A DNA stretch of 64,000 nucleotides from Toxoplasma gondii ME49 (GCF_000006565.2 NC_031471.1:2110661-2174660); one strand, 5' to 3'. Shown: positions 38,001-50,400, counted from the stretch's first letter. The notes: generated from the letters alone by a model not told the origin. Numbers and translations are program-made.

Positions 38001-41000
38001 ATCTCGAAACCGAAAAGACACCTCGAATGAAAAGTCGTGACGATCGACAGAAGCCGGCAACCCAACAACTCCCTTACATGTTCTATCTCTGCGGCGAGGA
38101 TGAAGAGCGCCAGATGATTCTTCAACAGCATGGGCAGACGCCGTCATCCGAGGCCGATTCTCAACGCAGACTACAAAGCGCTGGTTTTGTCTGTGGTCAG
38201 CAGCTCTCGGCTGGGGGTCGCCAACGTGTTCAGTCACTGCGAGAAGCGCAGCAGGAACAAGGGGGAGCCCCGAATCGTTCTTCAGCTGCAAGTCAGTCCC
38301 GTCACCAGGATGCGGAGACGAAGGGCGGCGGACCGCCGGCTGGGCACGAGCTGGGAGTTTCCCGAGCTCCGAGCCGTCGAAGCTCATGTGTGTCCAGTAG
38401 CTCCTCTTCTTCAGATACGTTCGTGCGTCTGCAGGCACAGCAAGTCGCAGAGGAAACAGCGCTTCTCTTGCAGCTGCCTCCACCTCCGTTGCCGCTGCCT
38501 CCTACACCGGATCCGCCTCTTGTTGAACTTCGCGTGTGCGTTCCGCAGTTGGTAATATCTGTCGTCGCCAACACGATGCAGAAGAATCCACTCACGCGTC
38601 AGATCGTGAGAGCTCCTGACGAGCTGATGCTCTTCTCCGTCGACTACTTTTCTTTCCTCTTCGCTGCAAGCGACAATCACCAGGTTGTTGCGGCGGCTGT
38701 GCAGGATCTTCAGGTAGACAACATGCGCACCCATGCGTTGTATCCGGTTCTCCTCCAGAGGGCGTTGAGACCGGTTGATCCCCCTCTGGCGGAGGCCGCG
38801 GCCCCTCTCAGCGTCGCCTCAGGCCGAACAGATCTGTGGCGCGGGGTCAGTCCAGTGGCAGGGAGTGCAATCTACTCAGTTTCCAAGCCCATTTGCGAGC
38901 TTCTTCTCAAACGACGCCTGCCGCTTAGCCATAGGGCCCGGAGTGGAGGTGAAGACGTTTTCTACGTAGACAACTTCACTCTGTCCATTGTACCGCTCTC
39001 CGTTCGTCTCGACCTTGATTTCGTCGAAGCTTGCCAGAAGGCCTTGCGTTCCCTGCAGCGCGCTGCCACATTGCCTTTCACCGCGTCTACTTCGGATAGT
39101 CTCCAGAGCGCTGGGGGTCCTGAATCTAGAACTGATGCGCCGACCGGTGCCTCTCTGGGCGGTGCTGGAGTCGTGAAAGAAAACGCAGATTTCCATGCCG
39201 ATGGAGACAGCCTGTTTTCAGGAAGTCAACCGAGTCAGCAACTCGCAGATCGCGGGTCTTCAGGGGACGGAAACAGGGGCATGAGTTCAGACGGTACAGT
39301 GGTTGGGGACTCGGGCTCTCCACAGCGTCGGTACAGCGGCACTCCGACACGTGGAACCCATTTCTCCGGGACGGACCTTCGGGAGGAAGCAAGCAAAGCT
39401 GGTGGTGGTGATACTGGCAGCAGTAAAGGAACCAGTGTAGCGAGTAGTTTCGTAGGTCCGATCGCTGCTCGTTTTTCCCCAGAGGCTGCCTGCGGGTGGC
39501 GACCGTACGTAGGTTGTGCATCGACGCGGGGCGATACCTTTCTCGGCCACAGCTTCTCGCGTCGTATTTCTGGAGACGTTGTCGGAAGGGCTTTGGTAGG
39601 AGCGGCAGGCCGAGAAGAGAGGGAGTCAGCGGACGAAAGAACCGCCTCTTCTCTTCATGTTCTGTCTGAGTCTCCAGTCACAGGTCTAGTTCTTCTGCCC
39701 CGCCTTCCGCCGGTGTCTTCAGCTCTGCAGCAAAGTCCAGTACGGCGTTTCTGTATCAACCGTTTAGTTATCGAGCAGATTCTCGCTTCATTTTCCTTCC
39801 GCACGGACGTCAATCCTCTCTCATCTTTATCTCATCGTCACTGGTTCATCCGAGCTCTTCTCTCTCTTTCGTCGATAGAAGAAGCCTCTCTTGGTTTCAA
39901 CGCTGTCGTCTTGCCGACCCGAACGCCGACGTCCGCCTCACCAGACCGCGATGTGGCTCTTCTGGAACCGACTGAACAAGGTCAAGTCTGCATCCCGTTA
40001 GGGGAGTTGATCAAGCGGCTCTCCCAGGCCTATCGTCAGCAGTTGCTCTGGCAGCTGTCTCACTTTGTCGCGTCCATTGACATACTGGGGAACCCGGCTC
40101 GGTCACTCGCTCACATGCGCGAAGGCGTTCGCGATCTGGCGCTGCATCCAATTCACGCCGCTGAAAGAGGCGACGATGTCCTGGAAGGGGTATACAAGGG
40201 AGCGACGAGTTTTATCAGGCACACAGGTACGGTCAAGAGATGAAGGGGGGAAACGGACGCCGTGTTGGTGCGAGGGAAGACGAAGTTGTGAGAAATAGAA
40301 CGCAGAGCCGATTCAGTTCTCGTGAGATTAGCAGCAGCGTGTTTCGGGAGTTGCTTTGCTGACCGTGCAGCCACAACGCATGGATGGGAAGAACTGCGTG
40401 ACTGTGTCCCTGATCGACAGCAGGGGTTTTGTTACTCGTGTGCCTCTGTTGCAGGTTACGGCTTCTTTGGTGGCTTGTCGCGCATGGCTGGTGTGGCATC
40501 CGACTCTCTTGGTAAGCTTACAAAGCCATTCAATTATCAGTGTTTAGTCTGGGCACACATATACCACGTGGATATGAATATCTCTGCGTAGTGTGTGCGG
40601 TCTGCATTGCTTTCATAATATAAACCTATCGCCCATCGCTTTTAAAGGTGGCAGTGCGTCACGCCCAGGTAACTGTGTGTCCGCAGCTAAGTCCCAGGAT
40701 GCTCTAAACATTTAGGACTTCTGTTTTGCTTCGGCTGCTGTCCTGCAACTGTCATCGTTTGCCAAAGTACATAGTTGGAGACATGGCATCCTTCAGAGTG
40801 CGTTGTTTGTTGTGTAATGTTCAAGTGGAGTTTTCGTAGGCACTGACGTTTCTCACTTGTCCTATACCTGAGAGTTTAGCAGTAAGGATCAGTGATTCCT
40901 ACTGATCACGCAACTGGTTGCTCTCGCGATATACTCAAAGGTGGAGACAACATGGTTTGTATGGTAGTCTACCTTTAACAATGGTGCTCGCAAAGCTGCT

Positions 41001-43706
41001 TCGAACAGTCGATTCTGGTTGGTCACTCTTTCAGGTGCTCTCACTCTGGACGACGCCTACGTCAACCGTCGCCAGCAGCAACAGCGACGCCAGCGTCCTC
41101 GAGACGTCCAGGAGGGGATAACCTTTGGTGCAGAAGCTTTCGGCAAGGCGGTTCTGGGAGGGATTACAGGTAGGTGCATACAACGTGAATACGCATCATG
41201 ACTCTGCTGTTCCTGCTGCGCGCCACTTCCTGATTTGACGCTTTGAAACGCGTCCAAAATCGAATTCACTTAGATTTCGGAGACATTTTGCAGTGTGCAC
41301 TGGGCGTAGTGACGATACCAGCTGCATTCCAGAATCAAGTTCTCCGGGAAGACAAGGGGACTGGTGAATCCTTCGTCAACATTGGTCCGCAGTCTCCTCT
41401 CACGCGCACCTGTTTGCCTGCGGTAGGTACCGGGGCTGGCAGTTGCTGCCGCTCTTCGTCGAAGCAGGCAGACAGAATGTGCAACTGCTCTCGGTGGACG
41501 TGATTAGTTTTTCACGAACGCTTTCACAGCCTCTCTCGTCCAAAGGGCGTCAGTGTCTCGTGGACTCTGATTCTCTATGGGATGTCCAGAACGCTCGGTT
41601 GTTGAGACGATGTGGCGCTCCAGAAGAATGTGCGTTACGATGCGTCTATTCGTGAACATTAGGGGGGTTGTGCGTTGATATGCGTGATGTCAAGTGTGGC
41701 CCTTCGCGAGGCGACCTCATCCCCGCGGGCATCAGGGGAAGTATCCATTTCCCAAGTGAAATGTACCACGAGTTTCGGTTATGTCCATGGTTCCTAGGGC
41801 TCATTGAGGAGCCTATGAAAGGCGCCACTGAAGAGGGAGTAGAAGGTCTACTCAAAGGCGCAGGCAAAGGTCTTCTTGGATTGGTCGTCAAACCATTGAC
41901 AGGTGTTCTAGATTTCGCGCAGAAGACAGCAGAAGGCATAAAGGTAACTCACCAGACGCGTGGACGATCCCAGTTTCTCTGTAGTATGACGAGGAAGGAA
42001 TTTAGAGGTAATTATGTATTCTCGTTGTTGTCATGTTCCTTTTCTCATCCTAGTGCGTCACTATCTCCGTTTACAACTTTTATGAACAATCCTGATACGT
42101 CTGAGTGTTCAGCTTCACATCGCGGATCGCGTAGCAACACACGTGAGGGTCCAGATTTTCGCAGCTGGTGTGAAAAAGTTCTCTAGGTGTGATTGCTTTT
42201 GTAAGGCGGCGGTACAGATGACAGCGTTTCGCCTGTGCTCAGGAATACGGCGGATCAACCGGAATTACAATCGAGACTTTCGTCTCCTTATGAGGCTGAA
42301 TCCCAGACGAACAAAGAGCGGAGGATGCGGGGCGATGTTTTGGCAGTCGGTGCGGCTTTTCTTTTCGAATCTTCAAGCCTTAGAAATCCTCCATTAAGGC
42401 GCCAGGCAAATTGTAGCAACTGTGAATCTACTTCGATGTCATTTGAGGATTTGTCTTGCTGTGACGTAGGAGCTCTCCCAAGTTGATCCTGCTAGGCGAA
42501 CAAGGCGGCGCCTTCCTCGTCTACTTCTAGGGCAGGAAAGACTCCTAGTCCCATACGATGAGGAGGCAGCAAGGGTGAAGGAATGTCTAAATGATGTTGA
42601 CGGTGTCTGCTGGTACGTCGTCAAAGGACACCTGCATATATGTATATATGAATGTATGCTGTTTACATGGTCACAACGTTCCAGCAAACGGGCATATTTT
42701 CTTCCGTAAGGGGTTGACTTAGTGTGCTGTTTCAGACATCGGAAGTATCCCGTACTGAGCACGCGTGGCCCAGCTGACGGGTTGTAGCTGCCGACGAAAG
42801 TGGCGATGGGGGGGAATGTAGCGGTTACGTATGGCAAAGGGAAGCGCATGTACTGGCGACACGTATGTCGACAGTAGCCACGTTGCAGCAGCATTCGTTG
42901 AAGCCGCGCCTTTCGAGCCAGGGTCGCCAAACGATACCTCACTAACAATGTACTTCTAGGGAGTGGATGTGGTCCCTCTACTAGCCAACGACAGCACTGT
43001 CAAGCCGAGTGACAGTTTCATGGATGATACAGTGTTCAGACTAACTGTACCGCAATAACAGTTTATTCTGATGTGGACGTGGGTTGTCGCGGGGTGTACT
43101 GAACCCGTGGAGTCCTCTGTATGCTTGAAGCAGTGATGAGCACGGTGAATATCCGAAGCTGAGGAACTCCATCCAGGGGGCTACTGAAGATGTGTACTAC
43201 ATTTGTCATTTATATAAACAAGGGCGCAAAACTCCGGAAATGGCACTGCCGCGTACTGAACCCAACTCTGCCCCCACCGCCAGTCTGGTCTCCGCTGTTT
43301 GTCGTTGTTGCGCAGGTCGACGATCCCGTTCCTGTCTTTTCTGTATGACATTCCTTTCCACAACTTGGTGGTCACCACGGACACCCATTTGTTGCAGTTC
43401 CGGTTGCCTCCTGCGACCTCCAGCAGTGACCAGACGCAACTAATAATGATTCTTCCACTGTACCTCCTCGTTTCCGTCCATCGGTTTAGTACCAAGCCAC
43501 GGAGTCCTGACCAGAAACGCCGAGTCGGAATTCTTCTTGCCATTCGAAGCCGGAAAGCACGAAACCAGTCCCTACAGTCCGACAGGTTCCAGCAGCTTGA
43601 TAAACCAGCCGCCGACGGGGATCCTGTGCACAAGTATATCTGGTGCTCATCGGCTGAAACGCAACGGCAAATGGACACGATCGTGCGTGAAGCCCTGGGG
43701 CGGTAA
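10845..43706 (+). CDS. VPS13: Giant VPS13-family bridge-like lipid-transfer protein
   Basis: VPS13 proteins form long hydrophobic grooves that carry lipids between membranes at contact sites. Proposed exons: 10845-14037, 14516-15114, 15613-17553, 18502-19613, 20494-23510, 24011-24219, 24492 to about 25136, 25733-40226, 40455-40511, 41035-41169, 41798-41943, 42470-42612 and 43316-43706; codon phases agree across every junction. The product is about 8,700 residues, more than twice yeast Vps13 (about 3,140). Hallmarks in order: an N-terminal chorein segment, RLWWSYAIGCVL (the family WW-YAI motif), a VGSIELVYLHKKF-like strand, a VPS13 adaptor-binding region with repeated conserved Asn, DLQVDNMRTHALYPVLL, then the C-terminal blocks RSLAHMREGVRDL, GYGFFGGLSRMAGVASDSLG, ALTLDDAYVNRR and LIEEPMKGATEEGVEGLLKG, and a last PH-like exon. 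Long Ser/Pro/Glu-rich insertions separate these blocks. The two last introns are the least certain. Confidence 0.93.
14516..15114 (+). other. VPS13: VPS13 exon 2: WW-YAI motif
   Basis: The exon is entered in phase 1 after a CAG acceptor and leaves in phase 0 at GTACGC. It starts VRGSARLWWSYAIGCVL, equivalent to the RxWWKYAI signature after the chorein region of VPS13 proteins. A basic helix (SHIQARRAFLAER) and GFGATLWGAIWG follow, matching the usual Trp/Gly patch. Confidence 0.9.
15613..25136 (+). other. VPS13: VPS13 exons 3-7: repeating beta-groove segment
   Basis: Five exons (15613-17553, 18502-19613, 20494-23510, 24011-24219, 24492 to about 25136) encode about 2,300 residues of alternating amphipathic beta-strand blocks and disordered insertions. 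Recognisable blocks include MRIHLVYGDLQTRVRVGL, APTVVLPTRTERFGEAPVVAL (the VPS13 'P-I-I-x-x-P' block), VSIRSYVCVTFRPDVLSSL and LLKVDMGSIELVYLHKKFW. The end of exon 7 is ambiguous: GTACAG at 25137 and GTGGGA at 25098 both keep phase 0. Confidence 0.8.
25733..40226 (+). other. VPS13: VPS13 exon 8: 14.5-kb single exon with the adaptor-binding domain
   Basis: The exon is open for 4,831 codons, entered in phase 0 (TTAG acceptor) and left in phase 1 at CACAG|GTACGG. The first third continues the lipid groove. Adaptor-binding (VAB) repeats, each with an Asn after a hydrophobic strand, are visible at about 30847 (YVVKNETGMLLHV), 31915 (VLLYNKCFVPVEV), 34020 (YLVINATFYPISI) and 35399 (ITVRNHSRWPLLL). 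From 38520 the canonical C-terminal groove appears: VELRVCVPQLVISVV, DLQVDNMRTHALYPVLL (38710), the FCINRLVIEQILASFSF block (39748) and SIDILGNPARSLAHMREG (40075). Between them are acidic, Ser-rich and Ala-rich insertions. Confidence 0.92.
40455..43706 (+). other. VPS13: VPS13 C-terminal short exons
   Basis: Three short exons (40455-40511, 41035-41169, 41798-41943), each joined in phase 1, rebuild the glycine-rich C-terminal helix region ending FAQKTAEGIK. Exon 42470-42612 (phase 0 in, phase 2 out) gives ARRTRRRLPRLLLG and LLVPYDEEAARVKECL, matching the R-x-RPPR and L-x-PYDxxEA motifs. Exon 43316-43706 gives YDIPFHNLVVTTDTHLLQF and a terminal IWCSSAETQRQMDTIVREALGR, as expected for the PH-like end. 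An additional exon near 43134-43193 would be phase-compatible and cannot be excluded. Confidence 0.75.
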
Positions 43707-46670
43707 TGAGGACGTGGAAGACACTGAAAAGTAGCGAGTCCCGCTGTCGCATTGTGTAGCGGTGGAGCAACTGGATGGCGATGGGCTGTGTGTTTATCGC
43801 ATACGCCTTCCTTGAAGCGTTTATGATCTTGTGCACTTATTGTTTTCGTGTCCAGTGTTGAGACCACGTGGTTTTCATGGTGACTCCTGTGTCGAGATGC
43901 AATAATCCGTGCGGACGGGATGTCAAGAGCTTACGAATCGTTGATACTTCTTCAAATTACTCCGCAATGCACGTTTCGTGTTCCCTTCACCTCAAGCGAA
44001 CCTTCTGACTCAAACGTGATACTCGTTTCAGACCGCGTGGTCTGCCAATACAGGCAAGCCCCCGTCAACTTGGCTTCTGTGCCTTATACCTGAAATTGTG
44101 TGTCCGCCCTACGTTACCTGTCCACCGTTACTATGTCCTTGCGCTTTCGCCACATCAGAGAGACTGTAAATCTACTTTTTGGGGAGAGTCGCAGCATGCG
44201 CAACGCTACTGAGGCGCGTATTCCCTAGTGGTTGGTGACTTCTCGTAAACCATTCTCTCAGTGCAGGTGACAGCTCTGCGGTGGAAAGAAGGGCAGCCGT
44301 GTGGCATCGTCCACGTGTATGTCGAAGGCAGAGTGTCGTGCATATGAAATTGCAGAATATGTATCAGCTCCCCACGTCCAGCCACACACGTAACTTCTTC
44401 CGACTTCTGTTACGTCCACATAAAGGCGCTTGACACGCTGTGTGGAATCTTTTGAGCTGAATGAATTTCAAATCCACTCACGGACGGACGGAGGAAGCTG
44501 TACCGTCGCTTACAGGCGTTTCTGGCACGTTTCCTCACCCCCACGAGACTTCATCCTCTTGGCGCGAGAGCGGTGCGACCTCAAAGAAATTACTGAGAAG
44601 ATTGCGTATCCGCTACAGAACCACAGCGGGGGATCAGGTGACTGAGTGATGATATATGAAATCGGTCGAAGCTCGAGCAGACCTCGAAGTAGCCTTGCCT
44701 GTGCTTGCTGTCTCCCACCTTTGCTGTGAACACCAAACATTGTTGAGGGCGCGTAGCGCGTTCTCCGCCTCTGAAAGTGTGTCTTCTACACTGTCCACCG
44801 CACTGTTCTTGGTCATGACAGATCCGTCGACCTTGGAAACGCGCGGGTGCCATTACCGCAGTACAAGCGATTGAGGGAAACTGTTTTCCCACTGTCGTCG
44901 ATAATAACATGTCTATGTAGCTCCTGACCCTTTGCGTGTTACCTCCCAACAGAATTCCCAGATCGTTATCACTCGTGTCGGAGTCGACGTCCCCTCCCTT
45001 TGGTACACGGCAAAGAATTCCTGTTGAAAGGTCAAGCGAATCAACCACCCATGTCCCCGTTGAGAAACTATACTATTAGACCTGCGGTGTAATATAACTA
45101 GGAGCTCAAGCCATATCCACGTAATAAAGCCTCTGAGGTGGCCCAGTCAACGAATATGTTCCTACGAGTGGGGAGCCGCATGTAACACCATCGCCCGAGC
45201 ACTTTTACTACTGCAGTTTCGCAGGACTTTATCCTCCCACGCAAGCGTCGACCGTATGGAAGCGAAGTAAATTGGGAGAAACGCTTGCCCGGTTCCTCGC
45301 ACAAAGTACGACTACCTGCAAAGCGGCATGCCAACAGCCTTTGAATGGGCATTTTTTTTCTGAAAACTCCCTCTCCTACGGTATGCGCGGAGCCACGCCG
45401 CTCAAACTGGTGACCTCAGGAAAGATCAACCGCGAGATGCGTTTTCTGGTTGGCACTGCGAATCCGTGTCAGAAGAAAGTCACTGCATGCAGCAATGCGC
45501 CAGGTGATCGATTGTTCTGCGCTTTGCGCAGTCGCCCAGGTGGCTAAGCGTGGGGCAGAACACAGTTGTCTAGGTCGCCCTCCCCACCAGCGCACCAGGT
45601 GTGGGCTTTCCAGGGACGCTTAGCGACTGAAGCGGGAAGATACTAGGAAGATCCGTGAACGGTTGAAGAGGCGACGTGGCCCGCATGGGCGGTCGAATGG
45701 GAATTCCTGGGGAAATCCAAGACGAACATCAGAGAAAATGATGGAGCGAAAGTGTTAGGCCCGTGATTCGTTTCTTCCTCAACCCGTCTCTGGCCTTTGT
45801 AAGTGAAGAAAAAAGACGTGGTCCCTCTCTTTTCTTCGGCCTGGTGTAAAAATGTAACAGCGAGAGCGTGTCGGTAGTTCAGCCATGACGAAGGAGGGAT
45901 GGGAAAAAGGATGGTCGTGGCCAGTACGGTGCGGGATTCGTCGAATTCGCGTTTTTCTTGTCGATATATATCCTGCTGGAGTTGATTCTCTCCCACGGGA
46001 AAGGGCTGCGGAGCGATATTCCCTTGCCGCCGCATATTTTTCTTTTCACGCGCCCGCCCTCTGCAGTCGATACCCCAAGCGACAATTTGGGTTCAGCCCT
46101 ATGGACTCGGTTTCCTCTGGTGCCACTTTACATCGTGATACATTTTCTTGTTATTCTATAAGAAAAGACAGGCAGGCGTAGACGCCGCATTACTGAATAT
46201 AAAACCCAATACTGCGGTCTCTCCGCAAAGGGGGGGAATGCCGTAACTGTGGCACTATCTCTAGTGGCAACTCCATTGGCCATCTGCGGTTGTTCCATGC
46301 CGTCTCCTATTGCGACGTCTGCGGTAAAACAGGCGATGTTCTAAAGATAATTGTCAGGGCTGGTGCCGAAGTTTTTACGTACCGGGGACTAAAGGTTTTT
46401 GTCATCTTTTGGTTGTGTGGCAGTGTGAACTGGGGCCACTAGGCGCAAAACAGTTCCAGTCTTCCCAGGGTAGCTCGCTTCCAAATCAGTGCTTCAGTTT
46501 TTGTAAGGGCCTCCCCCCCCCCCCAATGCTGCATCCTGGTGTCTCTTCGCTTTTATGTCAGTAAATGGCAGGTTGACGTTTGCGTGTGGTGTTGTGTAGC
46601 AGGCTGCACCCTAATCGCCGTCATCGTTTTTCTCTTTGGACCTGCCGACTTCCTTACCAGTTTCTCCAAG
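43707..46670. other. Spacer between VPS13 and RPS6, no gene recognised
   Basis: About 3 kb holding the VPS13 3' UTR and the RPS6 promoter/5' UTR. Open frames are short and lack motifs. A run of 12 C lies at 46513-46524. A CTTACCAG just before the RPS6 start (about 46654-46661) could be the acceptor of a 5' UTR intron, in which case transcription starts further upstream. Confidence 0.6.
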
Positions 46671-47441
46671 ATGAAGCTCAATCTCGCAAATCCCCAGGCG
46701 GGGATGCAGAAGACCGTCGAGGTCGACGACGAGAAGAAGTTGTTGCCATTTTTCGAAAAGCGAATGGGTGCTGAGGTTGCAGGTGACAGCATCGGTGATG
46801 AGTTCAAAGGCTACATCTTCCGCATTTCTGGCGGCAACGACAAACAAGGATTTCCCATGATGCAGGGCGTCTTGGTGAACCATCGTGTTCGCCTCCTGTT
46901 CCGCAAAGGGATGAAGTGCTACAGGCAGCGGAGGACCGGTGAGAAGAAGCGCAAGAGCGTGAGGGGTTCCATCGTTGGCCCTGATCTTGCTGTCCTGAAC
47001 CTTGTTCTAGTCAAGAAGGGACCCGAGACGATCCCAGGTCTGACCGATGCGGAGCGCCCTCGGCGATTGGGACCGAAGCGCGCAAACAACATTCGCAAGT
47101 TGTTCAACTTGTCCAAGGATCAAGATGTGAGGAAGTATGTCGTTCGTCGACAAATTGAGGGAAAGAAGAAGACAAAGGCACCCAAGATTCAGCGCCTGAT
47201 TACGAAGACGCGCGTGCAGCGCAAGAGGGCGTACTTGGCTAAACAGCGCCGAAGTGTCATTAAGAGCCGTGAAGAGGCCAAGGCTTACAAGGATGTACTT
47301 TCTGCTTACAAGCATGAGCTCAGGAAGAAGCGTGCTGATGTTGTCGCAAAGAAGAAGGCACAGGCGGCTGCGGCCCCCAAGCCCGCTGAAGTGAAGGTCG
47401 TCAAGGCGAAGGCAGCTACAGCAAAGAAGGGCGGCAAGTAA
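46671..47441 (+). CDS. RPS6: 40S ribosomal protein S6
   Basis: This is eukaryotic ribosomal protein eS6 of the small subunit. The start at 46671 gives MKLNLANP, matching the universal MKLNI start; the open frame continues upstream to 46539, but that part is hydrophobic and unlike S6. The 256-residue product carries [77 protein letters not shown] and [18 protein letters not shown] in family order. One exon covers the whole coding region. The C-terminus is Ala/Lys-rich (ending [10 protein letters not shown]) and lacks the RRRLSSLRAS phosphorylation cluster of animals. Confidence 0.98.
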   Translation: MKLNLANPQAGMQKTVEVDDEKKLLPFFEKRMGAEVAGDSIGDEFKGYIFRISGGNDKQGFPMMQGVLVNHRVRLLFRKGMKCYRQRRTGEKKRKSVRGSIVGPDLAVLNLVLVKKGPETIPGLTDAERPRRLGPKRANNIRKLFNLSKDQDVRKYVVRRQIEGKKKTKAPKIQRLITKTRVQRKRAYLAKQRRSVIKSREEAKAYKDVLSAYKHELRKKRADVVAKKKAQAAAAPKPAEVKVVKAKAATAKKGGK

Positions 47442-50400
47442 AGCCGGGGGAGTTATCCCTTCGGGGATTATTGTAGTGCTCCACCACACAGATGCGTGTA
47501 TTCCTGCTTCCTGAAAGTGTTGCTGCGGATCTCGCTCCTGACGGGGGAGTAAGGAGCGACTGTGTGCCGATCGGATACCTGATGTAGCTGGAACCGGTAT
47601 CTTCGATATCTGTTGCTTACTTGCCGTCCCCTCGACTGTCTGCGTGTCTGCTACCAGACTCTTCCCTAGTTCCGCCCACGCATAACTGTGTGGACAGCAT
47701 AGCGTATGTTCACCCTACTGCGGCATTCGCGGAGCGCGCTGTGAAAGGGCGGTCGTTGTACACGTGAAGCCATAGAAAGCCTAGTCTACGCGCTTGGCGC
47801 TGTATTACCTCGCTCGTTGATTAGTAGGCGAGTCAGTAGGAGCCTGCAAATGCTGTTCATGAATTAGTGGCATCCATATCAGACTATAGAGTGGAAGGAC
47901 GCGGTACAGAAGACACTCTCAGTTCCATCAATACGATGCATGAAGATGGAGTAACATCTTCATTTTCTACACATTCATTTACTGTAAAAGAGGTTTCAAG
48001 CCACTGGCCTGTAATCCCAGTCACAAATTCAAACGAAGGTGCCGCTGCGTAATTCACAATAGGAACGAACGCCAGAGACCGTTTGACATCGCTGTCCATG
48101 ATAGAAATTACGGGATTCCCGTTAACATCGATGAGTTATAGGGACTAACGCTACAGTGTGCACGGTGTAGCACGTCGCATGCTTACCTGGCAGTTGGACG
48201 GTGCGTTTAAGTGCACTGCAGCAGATCCAACGGCCTTGTGCCTTTTAGGTCGCTTGGTTAAGGTAGGGAACGCACGTTGGACATCGCTCCTGGATGCCGG
48301 TGGGAGGGGGAAGTATACGCCCGCGTATCCACTTTTAGGGTGACGTTGCCGCACTTTAGTTTGTGCTTTTTTTATGCTGAACAACTGGACCGCCAACCGT
48401 GGCATGCGTTCGGTGCAGCCTAGAGCTTCGAGGCGGTGTTACACATGGCGTTGTGACTGCTTAAAACATACGACAGGACCGTTTTCAAAATTGTTTTTCC
48501 GGGCTGATGTGTCGTTCACGTGGCTGCGCCTAATGCTCTTTTATTAGGTAGCGGAAGCAGTTTCGCCGTATGCAGCCGACATCACAGATGTGAGACCAGC
48601 CCATTGACAACTCTAATGCATCATCCAATTTGCAGCTAGGGGGGATGACGGGGAGGCAAGGCTGGAATTTCGCCGGTAACCCCAACAGCAAAATACGGCA
48701 ATCCGTTGTCTGAACGGCCTAGCTCTAAAGAACACGTCTACCCTGCTCTAGAAGATCTCTGCGACCATGTCACAATGTCTATCGGTACCCTTTTTTGCTG
48801 AGGAATAGACACTACGGGCTGGACTACTGAGACAGATCTCTAATGTCCCTGTTCAACAGATTCGAGTAACGCAAAATGGAAATTTAGAGCCTTGCATGCC
48901 ACTATTCGCTTTCTTAACGCTGTGTAGTCATGCCAGGCGTTCACTCCCTAATACACGGAACAGTAAATTAAGAGCAGATAGTGTGAGGAAAAGAGCATCG
49001 CTTGTACATCAGCACTAGATACTGCTGATACCACTGTCGAGGTTAGCAAACAATAAATTCCCTGGTCAAAAATCCCATTTGGTCGAGTAGTTTGAGAACA
49101 ACTGAACCAGCGGAGTCACGGTCCGAGCTTCACATGTCAAAAAAAGTCGTCCGCTGCTATCTTCACATCACTGAGTGGAACAAGTACTAGCTTGTGGGCA
49201 GAGGCATCTCCTTCGCTGTCGAGAGCGGAACTTCCATGCACTGAGTTTCAAGCGGTTAAAACTGCTCATACCAGCAGGTGACGCGTTATTCTGGTAGTCT
49301 CACTCCGAGCCGAAGCGTTTGCGATGTGCCGCCTGAACAGCGACGGTGTCCAATTGATAGGCACTCCACCGTCTACTGTCATTAGTATTTTGGCATTTGG
49401 AAAGGTGATGCGGGGCCACGGACAACAGCTACCACTACTACTAATTATTGATTTTGTGCCGGACACCCGCGAGTTTCATACGGATTGCAGACGATTGTTG
49501 GTGCGTGCTTCCGATGAGGGTCGCTCGTTCGATAGCACATCAAAACCCAGTCACCGTTCTCCAGTCACACCCCTCTCCTGTGACTCGACTTTCTCAGCAC
49601 GCAGAGGGTGAAGCTGAAACCTGCGAGCTGGAAGCAAGCCGCTCGCCATGGCAGGATGGTCGTAAAGGAACTGGGTTATACACAGCTGTGCTTCTTGAAA
49701 CGTTTCCTTGTTGGTTTATTGCGTACAGCGTTTTCGTAGCCAATCCAGCCAGTTGTCGGATTGTATCCTGTAGAGCCCGAGTTTGCAGTAAAAACAGCAG
49801 CTGTGCTTTCCGTACGCCAGTGTTGCCGTTTCCCGCCTGGGTCCAACGACTCGTAGCCGGCGGCCATTGCGCAGCTAAACAAGGCTAACAACTACAGTTG
49901 TGTGTCGTTATGCAGCAGCCTAATCATCGTTCGGCATATTACTCAACCAGAGAGTTTCTTTGAACAGAAAAGAAGGTGACTCCGTACACATGGTAAGGCC
50001 CGTCCCGAAAACTGAAAGCCGCGATGATTGTGTCTACAACTTCATTATGCTTTTCTAAAACGCAGTTTGTTCGAGATTATTCACAGAGGAGGCATATATT
50101 AATAAACATGTAGGTGCAGTAGCGGAACAAAAGCTGTGACGGACTCTTCTTGACGTGCATGCCATTTTTTCGTTAAACTGCTTCGTTCATACCGAGTTCC
50201 GGCCGTGGCACCAGCGATGTTGTTCTGTGTCCGTCCACTCTGCACTGTTTGCTCGCTTTCGGTTGTGTGTGACGTGTCTGCGCAGCCTTGCTCGGCCAGT
50301 ATTAGGTACTCGTTACACCAGTGAACCGGCATAAGAAAACGTCTATGGCGCTCCGGGTCGCGCTGATATCGGCATCCGTCCCTCGGTTCACCGAGAGAAT

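Noticed and set aside
46539..46670. Upstream in-frame extension of RPS6
   Set aside because: The 44 extra residues are hydrophobic and Cys-rich and resemble no S6. The universal MKLN start is at 46671, preceded by a possible splice acceptor.
49448..49888. 146-codon plus-strand open frame in the gene-poor region
   Set aside because: No motif, Cys/Ser-rich random-looking composition, and no credible splice partners.
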